Shown: one piece after another, positions 11,346-22,217 of the stretch
Numbering within the stretch: position 1 is the stretch's first letter
How the letters are laid out: each line of letters starts with the position of its first letter
Assembly (NCBI GenBank): GCA_949751835.1
Contig: CATKHK010000091.1
Location: forward strand, 62,001-126,000
Direction of reading: 5' to 3'
Length of the DNA stretch: 64,000 nt
Source: Blepharisma japonicum
Taxonomy: Eukaryota; Ciliophora; Heterotrichea; Heterotrichida; Blepharismidae
Made by a program: the position numbers and the translations under genes
Notes under the pieces: model-generated
Told to the model about the DNA's origin: nothing
The model's input: the letters and a program-made list of their open reading frames with translations, nothing else
Database searches by the model: none

Positions 11346-12362
11346 ATGGGGAACAAAAATCTTTCGCTTTATATAAAACTTGACGATTCAGCTTATAAAC
11401 CAGGCGATTATATACAAGGTGATATATGCTTAAAAATACCGTCAGCCATGAGAGTCGAAAGCTTGATTTTGCAGCTTTTTGGGGTCGAGTCAGTTCATTG
11501 AGAAGATTTCTCTGGGGAAGAAAAAGCTGCTATTGCAATACACCAAGCGAAAAATGTTATAATAGAGAAAGCGTTGACTGTCTATGTATGGCCACAATGT
11601 TTAGGGAAAAAAGGCCAATATGTGTTTCCTTTTACTATAATTCTGCCAAATTCTATGCCTGGAAGTTTTAACTATGAAGCTTCTATGATAAAGGCATCAA
11701 TTAAATACTATTTGACTGCAACACTAATTTCTACCCCTGAACCATATTCGCTTACACAGGAAATTAAACTAATACAGCCTCATATAGAGCATAATAACGA
11801 CTTAAGTGTAGGTTGTGTATCAACAGCTATAACTGGCTGCTGTATGCTTAATTATGGAATTTTATTCTTCAGGGCTAGATTTGATAAAACCTCTTATGAG
11901 ACTGATAATATTTTAGGTGTAATTGTAGATATCGATCATGCAAAATGCTCAATAAATGTAGGGATTATTGAAGTCACTTTATTTAGATCAATGCTTTTAA
12001 GAAGCAATGATGGCTCACAGAAAATTTTGAAGGAAAGAATATCACAAAAGAGTGTGAGGGCAAGAACTAGAGATTCTTTGCTAATAAATGAAGGACTTAG
12101 AATCCCTTTTGCACTTGTTAATTTAGAAAGTGACATTAAAGAAAAATGCACAACAAAAGGACAGTTAATAAATTGTTCTTATTCTGCTCATGTGAGAACA
12201 ATAATGGACTCAGGCTGTGCAGGGCCTGAATCTGAAGTAGAAATTTGGACAGAGATAAAGCCAGCTGTGACAAAAACTCAGCATCCAAAGCCAAAGAAGT
12301 GGAAACCAGTATTTATGCCAGCTGTGCGTTTTGCCCCGTCAGCACCTCCGTTAGAAAATTAA
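11346..12362 (+). CDS. Arrestin-domain protein
   Basis: Reading from the ATG at 11346, with TGA as Trp at one site, gives 338 residues. The N-terminal lobe begins with a beta strand and YKPGDYIQGDICLKIP, the 'Y.PGD.V.G.I.L' signature of arrestin/ARRDC/VPS26-like proteins. It continues with a VESLILQLFGVE strand and FPFTIILPNSMPGSF, which matches the fFpF...lP.s.P.SF core of arrestin domains. A weaker C-terminal lobe follows and a Pro-rich tail ends the protein (APSAPPLEN). Family members are adaptors for membrane-protein trafficking. A shorter start at 11574 would delete the best-conserved strands and is rejected. It shares a 20-bp start-to-start gap with NDUFV1. Confidence 0.8.
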
Positions 12363-12472
12363 TAATAAATGTTTATTAGCAATAATCGCTAATTAATTCA
12401 TTATAAAATCAAAGCTAATTCATGATAAAAGCAGTTTTGCAATATCATTAGTTAAAATATTTCATAATTTAA

Positions 12473-13915
12473 ATGGAAAAACGTGGAGAGTTTAGCGCAA
12501 GAGGGAATAATTTTTTATTTTGTCTATATATTGGTGACGAAACTTTAAAAGTAGAATTTGAAGAAAAAGAGACAGCTAAGAAATGGCTTGGAGAATTCAC
12601 AGCTCAATATATCGAAACAATGACACAGAAAACAAATAATTTTAAGAAATTCCCCACATTTGTCAAAATGCTAATATCAGCTCTTGAGAAAAACAGCGAA
12701 TCAGTAATGCTTGACATATACACAGTTCAAGAACTCGATATATTAAAAAATAGTAGAAGACCTCAAGGAAATCCAGCACCAATTGATCCAAAATTAAGCA
12801 TGAAGCGATATATGATCCTTACTTATTTGGTAGAATTCGACAAAGTTCATTATCCTTTACCTCTATTATACCAGGAAGCGCCTGATATAGATGCTCTACA
12901 AAGGACTATTATTCGACTTCGCAATGAGATTGACCAATACAAGCAAAATCTTCCAGAAGGCGATTTATTAAAAATAATTGAAGAAAACCAAGAAATTAAA
13001 CAAAAAATAAAAAAAATTGAGCATAATCATGCACTGGCAGCAGTTCCTAGAAAAGGGGCTGTAGAGATAGATACGCTTATAAAGGAATCCAAAGCGCTTG
13101 AAGAGGAAAATGATATTTTGAAGCTGGAAGGGAGCAAGGAAGCAAAAATATTGAGGAAAAAGAATGAGGATTTGCAAGTAGAGTTTGATAGGATTAAGAG
13201 TGAAATGGAAATAATTATTTCTCAGTTGGAAGAAGAAAATGAAGAAAAATTAGAGATCAGAAATATTAAAATAAAAGTAGAAAATTTAGAAGAGGAACTT
13301 GAAAAAGCCCAAATTCAAGAAAACCAAGCTAAAGCAACCCTTTTTCAAAGTCAAGAAGAATTAGATAAATTAAAAGAAAGTGATAGAAAACAGAAAATGA
13401 GGATAAAAGAATTAGAAAATGAGCTGCAAAGTGTGCTGAGAGCTAGGAGCTCAAGGGGGTCGAGTCCAGTTCCATCTAAAACATATGGAGCTAATAACAG
13501 AATAAATAGATCGCCAGTATCCAGAAGCCCTGGAAGTGCTGGACGATTTTCACCTAAAAGTTCACAAGGGTCTTCCAGAAGCAACTCAAGGCCTGGATCT
13601 GATAGGGTTGCACAAAGAAATTCTCCAGGATATAGAAACCGATCTCCAGGGGCATCTCCAGCTTCCTCTATTAATAGAAGGATAAATTCTCCACAGCAAA
13701 GAACTCCTCCTGGCAGAAGAGATTCACCAGGAAATAGAAAATCATCACCTGCTTTACAATATTCCCCTAATGCCGGAGCTAGAAGAAATAACAGAAGTTC
13801 AGAAGAAGAAAAGCCTATAAGAAAAAAATCGCCTAAAGCCAATGGAGCTGATGTAAGTGACATTGATGCAAGGTTAGCAAGACTCCAAGAGCTATTAAAA
13901 AGGCAGAAAGCTTAA
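12473..13915 (+). CDS. CCDC61: CCDC61/VFL3 basal-body protein
   Basis: A 480-residue protein. Residues 1-145 match the XRCC4-like head of CCDC61/VFL3: a LKVEFEEKETAKKW strand-helix, GEFTAQYIETMTQKTNNFKKF, and MKRYMILTYLVEFDKVHYPLPL. A coiled coil follows (about 150-320), then a basic, low-complexity tail with many S-P dipeptides (RSPVSRSPGS and similar), a likely phosphorylation and microtubule-binding region. In algae and animals this protein controls basal-body number, orientation and rootlet assembly, which suits a ciliate cortex. It needs no intron, ends at TAA, and converges on a small gene only 35 bp away. Confidence 0.9.
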   Translation: MEKRGEFSARGNNFLFCLYIGDETLKVEFEEKETAKKWLGEFTAQYIETMTQKTNNFKKFPTFVKMLISALEKNSESVMLDIYTVQELDILKNSRRPQGNPAPIDPKLSMKRYMILTYLVEFDKVHYPLPLLYQEAPDIDALQRTIIRLRNEIDQYKQNLPEGDLLKIIEENQEIKQKIKKIEHNHALAAVPRKGAVEIDTLIKESKALEEENDILKLEGSKEAKILRKKNEDLQVEFDRIKSEMEIIISQLEEENEEKLEIRNIKIKVENLEEELEKAQIQENQAKATLFQSQEELDKLKESDRKQKMRIKELENELQSVLRARSSRGSSPVPSKTYGANNRINRSPVSRSPGSAGRFSPKSSQGSSRSNSRPGSDRVAQRNSPGYRNRSPGASPASSINRRINSPQQRTPPGRRDSPGNRKSSPALQYSPNAGARRNNRSSEEEKPIRKKSPKANGADVSDIDARLARLQELLKRQKA

Positions 13916-13950
13916 TGCAATTTTTAGTATATTGATAAATGTGACAAAAA

Positions 13951-14208
13951 TTAATTAAAAGAATGATATAATCTCCAAAGGACTGCACTCGTCACACAGT
14001 CTACTAGAGTTTGCTTTCTTTTATAATTTCCTACTTTCTTCAACTCAGACTGTAGATGGCTTGCTATTTCTTCATTTTGGAAAGCTAAAAGCTCTATTTG
14101 CTGCTTTGCTAGCTTATTAAGATCATCCTTTAAAAGCTCGTTGAAGGCCAATTTTAAGATATCTTGGAGCGAAGAGTCCATCTTTTTAAATATTTCACTA
14201 TAATGCAT
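13951..14208 (-). CDS. Small helical orphan protein
   Basis: An 85-residue reading frame ending at TAA, with in-frame Mets at 14208 and, nine codons on, MDSSLQDI. The sequence is predicted mostly helical with regular hydrophobic spacing (LKLAFNELLKDDLNKLAKQQIELLAF), consistent with a short coiled coil. No family is recognised. I regard it as a likely gene because composition is balanced, it is convergent with CCDC61 at 35 bp, and it is longer than chance frames in this AT-rich DNA usually are. It could still be spurious. Confidence 0.5.
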   Translation of the reverse strand: MHYSEIFKKMDSSLQDILKLAFNELLKDDLNKLAKQQIELLAFQNEEIASHLQSELKKVGNYKRKQTLVDCVTSAVLWRLYHSFN

Positions 14209-14440
14209 TGGAATTTTTCTTTAATGGGCTTGATCGGACTGGATCATGCGATATATTTTTAATATAACTATTAATTGCTTTATCTCGTGATATATATAAA
14301 ATAAAGGTAATATTACTAAATAATTAGTTTAATTAAAGTAGCATAAACTCTCGAATCTACAGTGCAGGTATGATGCAATAGATTTTCTTAGGTACTGTTT
14401 AAATCTAGACTGAGGTAAGAAAATGATGGATGGGGACCAG
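14209..14440. other. Intergenic region
   Basis: AT-rich sequence upstream of the small helical gene. I see no gene or structured RNA in it. Confidence 0.35.
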
Positions 14441-15061
14441 CCTCACTATTTTGACTCACTTTCATCATATATATTATATAGTATACTTTTTCCCTGTTAT
14501 TTTAGGAGACAAAAATTTATAATTGTATGTTATGCTGCTCTTAAATTCATTAAATGTGTTGTTTGCTATTTTTGACTCTCATTTTTAAAGGTTTTGGAGG
14601 GTTTAAAAAAAATACAGAAATATAATCCTGCCTCATAACATATAGTGCAATGAAGAGGAGCAACATATAGTGGAATCTCCAGGAATAGACCTATCAGGGC
14701 ACTGATAAGTTCCATCTCCTTTGCTAGTAGCTCCTGCCCCTTTGAAGCTGTGTATGAAGTCGAAGATTAACAATCGTTGCAGGTCTTCGAGTCGACATCA
14801 AAACTTTTGTCACATCCTTACAACTGCATGAGCCATCAGATGTTTTATCCATATTGAGGCTATCAAAGTAATCGTTGCAAATTGAGGTAGAAGGACATGA
14901 AGAACACCCTGTGCCTTATGGTTGGCAGTCCAGATTAGGAAGGAAGTTATCCAAATATCTTGTTGTACAGCTTCCTAATTTTCTTCGGAATCTTCATCGA
15001 GACTAGGTTCGTTGGAGGCTGAACTTATTACTTGTAAAAGCGTGAAAAGAGCAAGGGTCAT
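14440..15061 (-). pseudogene. Decayed gene for a Cys-rich secreted protein
   Basis: From the ATG at 15061 the minus strand reads a signal peptide (MTLALFTLLQVISSAS) and an acidic stretch, then stops. Downstream, the three frames in turn carry Cys-rich pieces: GSCTTRYLDNFLPNLDCQP, then CSSCPSTSICNDYF and GSCSCKD, then CDKSFDVDSKTCNDC, then GDGTYQCPDRSIPGDSTICC. The spacing C-x2-C...C-x-C...C-x2-C is typical of EGF/furin-type Cys-rich repeats of ciliate surface and secreted proteins. At least three frame changes plus stops are needed to connect them, and 15-nt introns explain none convincingly. I therefore call it a host pseudogene. The distal end near 14440 is uncertain. Confidence 0.5.
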
Positions 15062-15746
15062 TTATTATTAGCCAATTATGTATTTACTATTGAAAATTGT
15101 AAGGAAGAATGGCAAGTTTTTGTGAAATAGGAGAATAAAGTAGTAAAAAATAATTAGCTGAATTAATTTGATAATTAAAAGGAAGATGAGTTAGGCCATT
15201 TTATAGCCATTCCTAGTACTCAGCTCAAATGGAAAAAATCCATATATTATTCGTAAATTTAGGTAGCTTAAGCCAAGTTTTAATATTTTAAAGCTAAAAT
15301 AGATCAGCTTGAATGCTTAATTTACTTTTGGGTTACCTTTTTCATATGTACCATGAAGTTGGAGTAAAGCCTTATTGACGATTGACTTAAAAGGAGTTCC
15401 GTTTGTGGAGCTTTTTCCTTGTTTCATTGTGGATTTTCTAATGAGATTGAGTTCAATTTGAGCTTATCTAAAATGATGAGGACTATCCCTTGGTATAAAT
15501 TAGCCATACCTCCAGTGCTGGTAAAATGCTTTTGTTGGTGGGGCGTTTTATTCTCCTTTGCTAATTTGCTCTTATTTATTGGACTATTTATATTAATCCT
15601 GGCAGTTTCGAGAGAAGGGCTCCATCCTTAAGAAATACATCAAGTATTTAATTTTTCTTGCTATCATCCATTTAATTAACGATATTATTTTTGGTTTGAA
15701 ATAGATTACTAACTCTAAATCTGCGTCTAAAATTGATGAATTAACA
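15062..15746. other. Long intergenic region with one uncertain reading frame
   Basis: No clear gene. A plus-strand frame open from 15368 to the TAA at 15631 encodes a hydrophobic stretch (CWWGVLFSFANLLLFIGLF) that looks like one membrane segment, but it has no good ATG near its beginning and no family resemblance. The opposite strand is also open through much of it when TGA is read as Trp, so neither frame is convincing. It may be a relic next to the decayed Cys-rich gene. Confidence 0.3.
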
Positions 15747-16856
15747 TTAAATTTCTGAAGGATCCTTTAGCCTTTTCCCTTCTTTCCACTCCCCTTCTTT
15801 CTTCTCACCCCTCACAGAAGCTTGATAAGTCCCTCTTCCATGCTGTTTTCCATTAAACCAAGCTCCTTCATACACTCTTCCATCAGGCCATTTAAAAACT
15901 CCATATCCTTGTTTTTTATCATCAACATAATCTCCCTCATAGCACCTCCCATCAGGCCACGTAAACATTCCTTTTCCATTCATTCTGTTACTTTTTCATT
16001 CCCCTACGTATTTTCTTCCATCATTCCAGGTAAAAGTCCCAAACCCATGCAAATTATTGTCCTGGAAATCTCCTTCATATAAATTTCCATCTGCACAATA
16101 AAATTTGCCTTTTCCATGTTTTTTACCATGTGAGTAACTTCCCTCATATTTTGCGCCGTCTGGCCAGGTTTCTAAGCCACTGCCATGCTGCTTGTCTTCT
16201 TCCCAGGTTCCTGCGTATTGGGCTCCGTCAATATGAGTGTAAGTTCCGTAGCCGTGGGCTTTGTCATTAAGCCATGAACCTTCATATACGTCTCCGTCAC
16301 CATGGATAAGCCTTCCATGGCCATTTGCCATATCATTTTTCCAGTATCCTTCATAAACTGACCCATCTTTTATCAACTGCTGGCCTTTTCCATGTCTTTC
16401 GTTCTTTTCGTTCCATTCTCCGATATAAATTTCACCGTTTTCCAGCAAAACAGGGCCTTTTTTGGGAGTTCGAGTGTACTCTTGAGGAGGAGTGTCATAT
16501 TTAAAAGGCCCAAATTTGTGAAGAGCAGCCATTGTAGCAGAATTTGAATAGTCAGGGATTTCACCTTGGAGCTCTTGAAGGGTTTCCCTTTTAAGATTTT
16601 TCGTGATATTTGATTTTTGGTCTATGAAAAGATTTTTTACATAATTTCTATCAATATAGCCACGAAAAACAGCTTGAGTTTTAACTGGTGAAGGTAGTTC
16701 TGGCAATGTTATGGTTAAACTGGCATAAGTTGTAAATTGATTTTCAGTTGAAACTTTTTCTGTATTCTTTTTTATTAGTATAGACTCCTCATTCATTGCT
16801 CCGATTTCTTGATTCGTTGATACGTGAGAGTTGAGGCATGAACAAGATGAACCCAT
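15747..16856 (-). CDS. MORN-repeat protein with N-terminal lipid-anchor motif
   Basis: A 369-residue protein; one TGA at 15996 is read as Trp inside a MORN repeat. The C-terminal two thirds hold about ten MORN repeats of 23 residues (YEGxWxxxxxHGxGxxxxxDGxx), which bind lipids and proteins and organise membrane-cytoskeleton contacts. The N-terminus MGSSCSCL carries Gly2, Ser/Cys and two further Cys, as in N-myristoylated and palmitoylated proteins, so plasma or alveolar membrane anchoring is likely (inference). The region between (about 20-140) is unrecognised. No intron is needed. A cortical or basal-body-associated scaffold is the best guess. Confidence 0.85.
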
Positions 16857-17209
16857 TTGAATTAGAAATTATAATAGAAAATCAGGTTAATGACTATTAA
16901 GAAATGATTATGGAAAATAAATTATCTATGATAAACAAAAAATCATAGTGTTCTTATAGAACTGGCTTTATATTACTGAGAAATCGATAATATACTGAAT
17001 ATGTTTTAATTAAATTTTATAAAATTTATTTTTGACTGATTTACTAAACATTCAGTCTATTAATATTAAAATTTAAGAGCTTTTTAAGGCAATTTAAGCA
17101 TTATTTTTTTTTATAATTATTACTAAATAATTAATGCTGCATCCAAATTTCTCTTGCGAATTTCCTTTAAATCATACTCTATTTTAATACCTAAAAATGT
17201 TAATTAAAT
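16857..17209. other. AT-rich intergenic region between divergent genes
   Basis: This gap lies between the starts of the MORN gene (minus) and the PA14/filamin gene (plus). It is very AT-rich with long T runs. I see nothing beyond the presumed promoters. Confidence 0.45.
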
Positions 17210-20200
17210 ATGATTTTGCTTTTGTTTTTCGCTATTTTGAGTATTTCAAAAGCTTGTAACTTTTAAGCAGCGACACCTTCTCCTGTAACTTGAAGTTCAT
17301 ATGATCGCACAAATAATATCATTGAATTTACCTGACCTTCTTATTCAGGGTCATCTCCAAAGTATCAAGTTATGTATGATTATCAAGGAAAAACTTATTT
17401 TTTGCCTATGACTTCTAAGACTCAAGGCCAAATAAAATGCAGCACAAATGATGGAAGCAGCTTAAAAGCTTATTACTACGCAATTGAAGGAGGCCAAAAC
17501 TCTGGAAATTCCACCAGTGTTACTTTGCTTTGTGCAGGGACACCAGCTGATGTGAATTCTCTGACTTATACACATAAGCTTAAGCAGCCCACATTGATAT
17601 GAGATATTTCAGGAATAGATAACGGTGGATCACCTATTATAGGATATTATATTAATAGAAAAAGTGTTGTATGAGAATTAATAGCAACAATCACAGACCC
17701 GACAAAGACGAATTATACAGATACAGTGGAATATGGGATTTCTTACATTTATATAGTGCAAAGCTATAACTTAGTAGGATCTTCTCCAGGAAGCATATAC
17801 ACCACTGTTTTCCTTACTCAAGTGGCTGATCCAGCTGTCTCCACTATAAGTGTCTCCACAAATCCAGTTTCCCAGTCTTCTCTATCTGTGACTGTAAATC
17901 TATATGATTCTGGTGGAAATGTAGTTATAAACCCAGCAATTCTTTTATTAGAAGTCAGCGATGTTTGTAATATTAATTATGGATATGAGTGTATAAGAGT
18001 GAATTCAACTGACCCAAATTATGTTAATGATTTATTAGAAAAACCAGCTTATATAGTATTCAATGACAATACAGACGGTACAATGACAGCTAGTTACACT
18101 CCTGTCTTGCCAGGCCCCTACACAATGTCAGTCTTACAGCTAACCCAATACGGGATTTTAGGTGACTATTGGCAAAATATCTGATTTTACCAAAACCCTA
18201 CAATAGAAAGAGAAGACTCTTATCTCAATATGTCCTGGCCATTAGGAACCCTTATCACTCCAGACGCCTCCAACTTTATCACTATTAAATGGTTTGGTTT
18301 TTTATTGGCTGACTATAGCGAGGAATACACACTTTATTTATTTTCTGATGATTTTACCAGACTTTATATAGATAATGACCTTATGATTGATAATTGGAAT
18401 AATGCAGTCACAAATTCATCAGTAAAATATACATTTACGGAAGGAGTTTATACTTATATACAAGTGGAATTTAAACAAATTGAAGGGTCAGCAAATATTT
18501 GGTTGGGGTGGAGCAGCCAGTCACAAGCTCCAGAGACGATACCGTCTAGTGCTTTTTATTATCCAATAAGGGTGAATGGGTCGCCTTGGTTACAAGAAAT
18601 AGGGATAGGGACAAGCTCGCCACAGTATTGTTATTTTGAAGCTGAAAATACAGTAAATGCAGGTGTTGTTAATGAAATTTCGATTTATTCTGCTGATGCA
18701 GATGGGAACTTGCTTAATAATACAAATGATGTGTACTCAGTTTCCTTTTCAGGGCCAGCTTCATTGAGCTTCCAAAGTGTTTATAGTGAAAACGGAAAAT
18801 CTATTGCTAATTATATCTTAACTACATCTGGGACCTATACACTAAAAATTACACTTTATGGCAGTCAAATAAAAGATTCCCCTATATCTATTACAGTAAA
18901 TCCTGGCCCCATAAGTATTGACAACTCCTATACGGATTTTTCTTCAATAATCTCATCAACGCTTACAGCTGGAAATAATTATTTATCCACTTTTACTGCA
19001 GTAGATGCTTATTTAAATACAATTACAAGCAGCAATGATATTGTGGACCTACAAATCACTTTTTTAGATAATAATGACTATACAAGCTCTATTGGTGTTG
19101 CTCAGCCAAGTAATTGGACTGAAGTTTATGGGGAAAATTATTCTGGGACTTATAATTACCCTGATATCACTTTCCAGATATTTAGAGCTGGGAATTATCA
19201 GGCAAATATATATATAAATCAAGGACTAATGAGTAATTTTCCAATGAATTTTAAAGTACAGCCTAATAGTATTAATGTAGGATGCTCCGCGATCCAATTT
19301 TCTTCGTATAAAGGAAATGCAGGAACAGCGTTTTCAGTTTATTTTCAGGCTCGGGACATGTATTATAACAATCTTTTAATTACTTCAGTTTCGTCATATC
19401 AAATTCAAGCTATAGGAGCTTCTACAGTCACAGGCACATTTACAAACACATCCCCAGGTGTTTTTACAATTAGTTTCACTATAACAAAAAGTGGGGATTA
19501 CTCAATCTCTGGAACAATAAATGGTTCCTCATTACCTTCTTCAAGCACCTTTACTATTTTGCCTGCATTAGCCTCCAGTTCATCTACCACAACGCTATCA
19601 GGAATCCCTTCCCAAATTTTTGCTGGAAACCAAACAACAGGGACTATTACTGCAAAAGATCAATATTCTAATATAAGAACAGACTCCTCAGATACCTTTA
19701 CAGCTACAATAGCAGGCTTAACTGGAACTACAATTACCTCTACAATAGTAAATAACGGCAGCGGAACATATTCATTGATTTTTACCCCAAAAACAGTTGA
19801 CACCTATACAATAAAAGTCTATTTAAATAGTGCTGAAATTTCTGGCTCCAGCGTAACATTTAGCGTAATTCATAGCCAAGTCTGTGCATCAGCAGCCACA
19901 ATAAGCACTTATTCTTCACCGTCTACAGTCGCAAGCTTAACCCTTTATATCTCTTCTTACGATTTATATGGAAATCTTATATCAAATATCAGCTCAATCG
20001 ACACATCTTCTCAGTATTTCTATGGAAGAATTACTGGGGTAAAAAATATAGACAAAATTGCAACTGTGAATAATAATAAGTTTTACCTTGATTTATCATT
20101 TTTAACACAAAGTGGGTCATATAGCTTGGTATTGCTATGATACCAAGCTAAACAAGATACTTTGGATTTTTTGGCTGAAAATTTGTATTATAATTTTGAT

Positions 20201-21670
20201 GGGACTAATTCTCAGTGTTATCAAGCTGACTATGAATTATTGACGGCTTATGGGTTTCAGCTGGTACCAGCAAGTACAGATGTAGCTAGCTGCAAAATTT
20301 ATCAATACTCTGGGGATAGTTTACCTATAAATCAAGCTGAAGCAGGGATAGAAAAAATGATTACGATAGAAGCAAGAGATAAATATGGGAATATTCAAGT
20401 GACCACTACTGATGTTTTTAGTGCAAGTTTAGTTATGGACTCAACAACAGTGACTGTTACTATACAAAATCAGTCATCAGGATATTATACCTTATCATTT
20501 TTCCCCCAAATTGCAGGAATTTATAATATGACTATTTATTTGCAGGTAAATTCTGCTCAAAGTTTAGTGACAAGTATTTCGATGAAAGTAATAGCTGGGG
20601 TTACTGATCCTACCAAAACACAATTAGTTGGCTTAAGCAGCTGAACTGCAGGAGCTCAAGGCTCAATTTATATACTTACCTATGATACATATGGAAACTT
20701 TGAAATTTCGTCCAATGATGTGGTCTCTATGTCTATATCTGGCTCTAGCACTATTTCTTCAAGCCAAATTTTTATCAAAAATTACCATAATGAATATTAT
20801 ATAGGAAATTTCATTATTTATCTTACAGGAACCTATACAATTTCTGTAGCGATTGATGGTGAAGATACAGGGAAAACTCTTCAAGTCGCTATAACTCCAG
20901 CATTACTATCAATGAGCCTATCTCAATTAGCAGCACCATCCACAGCTACTTCTGGCAGCACAATTGCGGTAGATTTATATTTAAAAGACCTTTATAATAA
21001 TGCCTATACAAGTTCACCAATATGAGATGTATATTTAGATAAAGAAGATAACCCTAATTTTAACCCTTTAGAATTTACTGTTACTGTAGTAGATTCATCA
21101 TCTGGGCATTTTAGCGCGAGTGCAGTTTATGATACATCTAAATTGGATTTAAATAGCTTATGTGGGTCATCCTCAACAGTTGCAAGCTATTTATGTGATT
21201 TTAAGACAAATTTGCAATTTTATGCATATACTTTAGTACAGGGGTTAAGCGGACTTTATTATGGTAATTCTGATTTTGAAGAGCCTATTTCAGAAAATAT
21301 TATTGATGGAGATATTGATTTCAATTGAGGCTCTAATACTGATATAAGTGTAATATGGGATGGCGCTTTGGTTTCTAACGCCAATAGTCTTTATACTTTT
21401 TATTTAAATGCTAGCGATTGGGCTTCTCTTTCATTTAATAATGAAGTCGTTATAAATACAAATCAGCAAAATTCGTATTCAGTTAGCTTAAAAGTAAATC
21501 AAGTCGTGGAAATTCAAATAAAATATTATAATGTGGAAGGGTATTCTTATATTCATTTTCAGTGGCAAAATTCATCAATGGCAAAAACTGCAGTGCCTTC
21601 ATCGGTACTGTATCATTATTATCAAGATATTCCTATAGGGTCAGGAGCAGCTATTATTCAGGGATCATAA
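17210..21670 (+). CDS. Secreted FN3 / PA14 / filamin-repeat protein
   Basis: Exon 1 (17210-17255) encodes a signal peptide, MILLLFFAILSISKA. A 15-nt intron (17256-17270) is removed, and the frame then runs to TAA at 21670 for 1,481 residues with several TGA tryptophans. A fibronectin-III-like domain (about 125-190, SYNLVGSSPGS) is followed by a PA14 domain (about 305-460, LFSDDFTRLYIDN). Roughly eight filamin-type Ig repeats follow (about 465-1280; G-YTI-V-L-G-I strands such as GSYSLVLL), then a second PA14 domain (about 1338-1472). PA14 domains bind carbohydrates in many surface proteins, so an adhesive or cell-recognition role is plausible. There is no transmembrane segment at the C-terminus, so it is likely released or peripheral. 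Confidence 0.85.
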
Positions 21671-22217
21671 ATAATTAGAAATATTTGGCTTCATTTAATG
21701 GTAAAATTTAATGATTTGCATAATTTGGCTTTATTATTTTTTACTATTTATAAAGAATTATTTGAAAAACAATTAAAATGCTTAAAATAAGCATAATATA
21801 TTATATTTAAATTTGCATTTATAAAAGCTTTGCTTTTATGCCAGTTTCACTATAAAATAAAATCAAAATTGAAATGCATGGAACATAAATTAAGTCTAAA
21901 ATTATTATAAATGTATACCTTTTCATATATAATAAAATATGGACGTATACGGATTTTTGTTTTGATTAAAAAAATCAAGTTTTTGTACAAATTTTGATGA
22001 TGAGGAAAGGCTCTCCTGCAGATTTAGCCCATTGATGTGCAACAGTTGACTAACATGCTTTAGCTAGTAATTATGTCTCTATATTTATATATATCAATAT
22101 ATTTATTTAGGGTAAAATAAAATATATTAAAATTCGAAATATTTGATCAGACATAGAAAAAATTCAAAAAAGCTTAAATATTAATGAAATTATTTGAAAT
22201 AGAAATAATCTTAAAGT
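21671..22217. other. Convergent intergenic region with hairpins and a GC-richer island
   Basis: This lies between two convergent genes. It contains two perfect inverted repeats (21779-21793 and 21821-21839) and, around 21990-22055, a patch less AT-rich than its surroundings. On the minus strand that patch reads as a short protein-like string (AHQWAKSAGEPFLI) between stops. It could be a worn gene relic or a small RNA; I could not decide. Confidence 0.35.
21821..21839. repeat. Perfect 8-bp inverted repeat with 3-nt loop
   Basis: The sequence reads ATAAAAGC, TTT, GCTTTTAT, so a transcript of either strand could fold as an 8-bp stem. It lies about 150 bases after the PA14/filamin stop codon. 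Another palindrome, TGCTTA-AAA-TAAGCA, lies at 21779-21793. They may belong to the 3' UTR or be chance in AT-rich DNA. Confidence 0.4.

Noticed and set aside
15368-15631. Plus-strand hydrophobic frame with one membrane-like segment
   Set aside because: No convincing ATG and no family match; the opposite strand is open too. Mentioned only as an uncertain part of the intergenic region.
21990-22055. C/D-box snoRNA
   Set aside because: A C-box-like TGATGA is present, but no D box (CTGA) at a suitable distance and no terminal stem.
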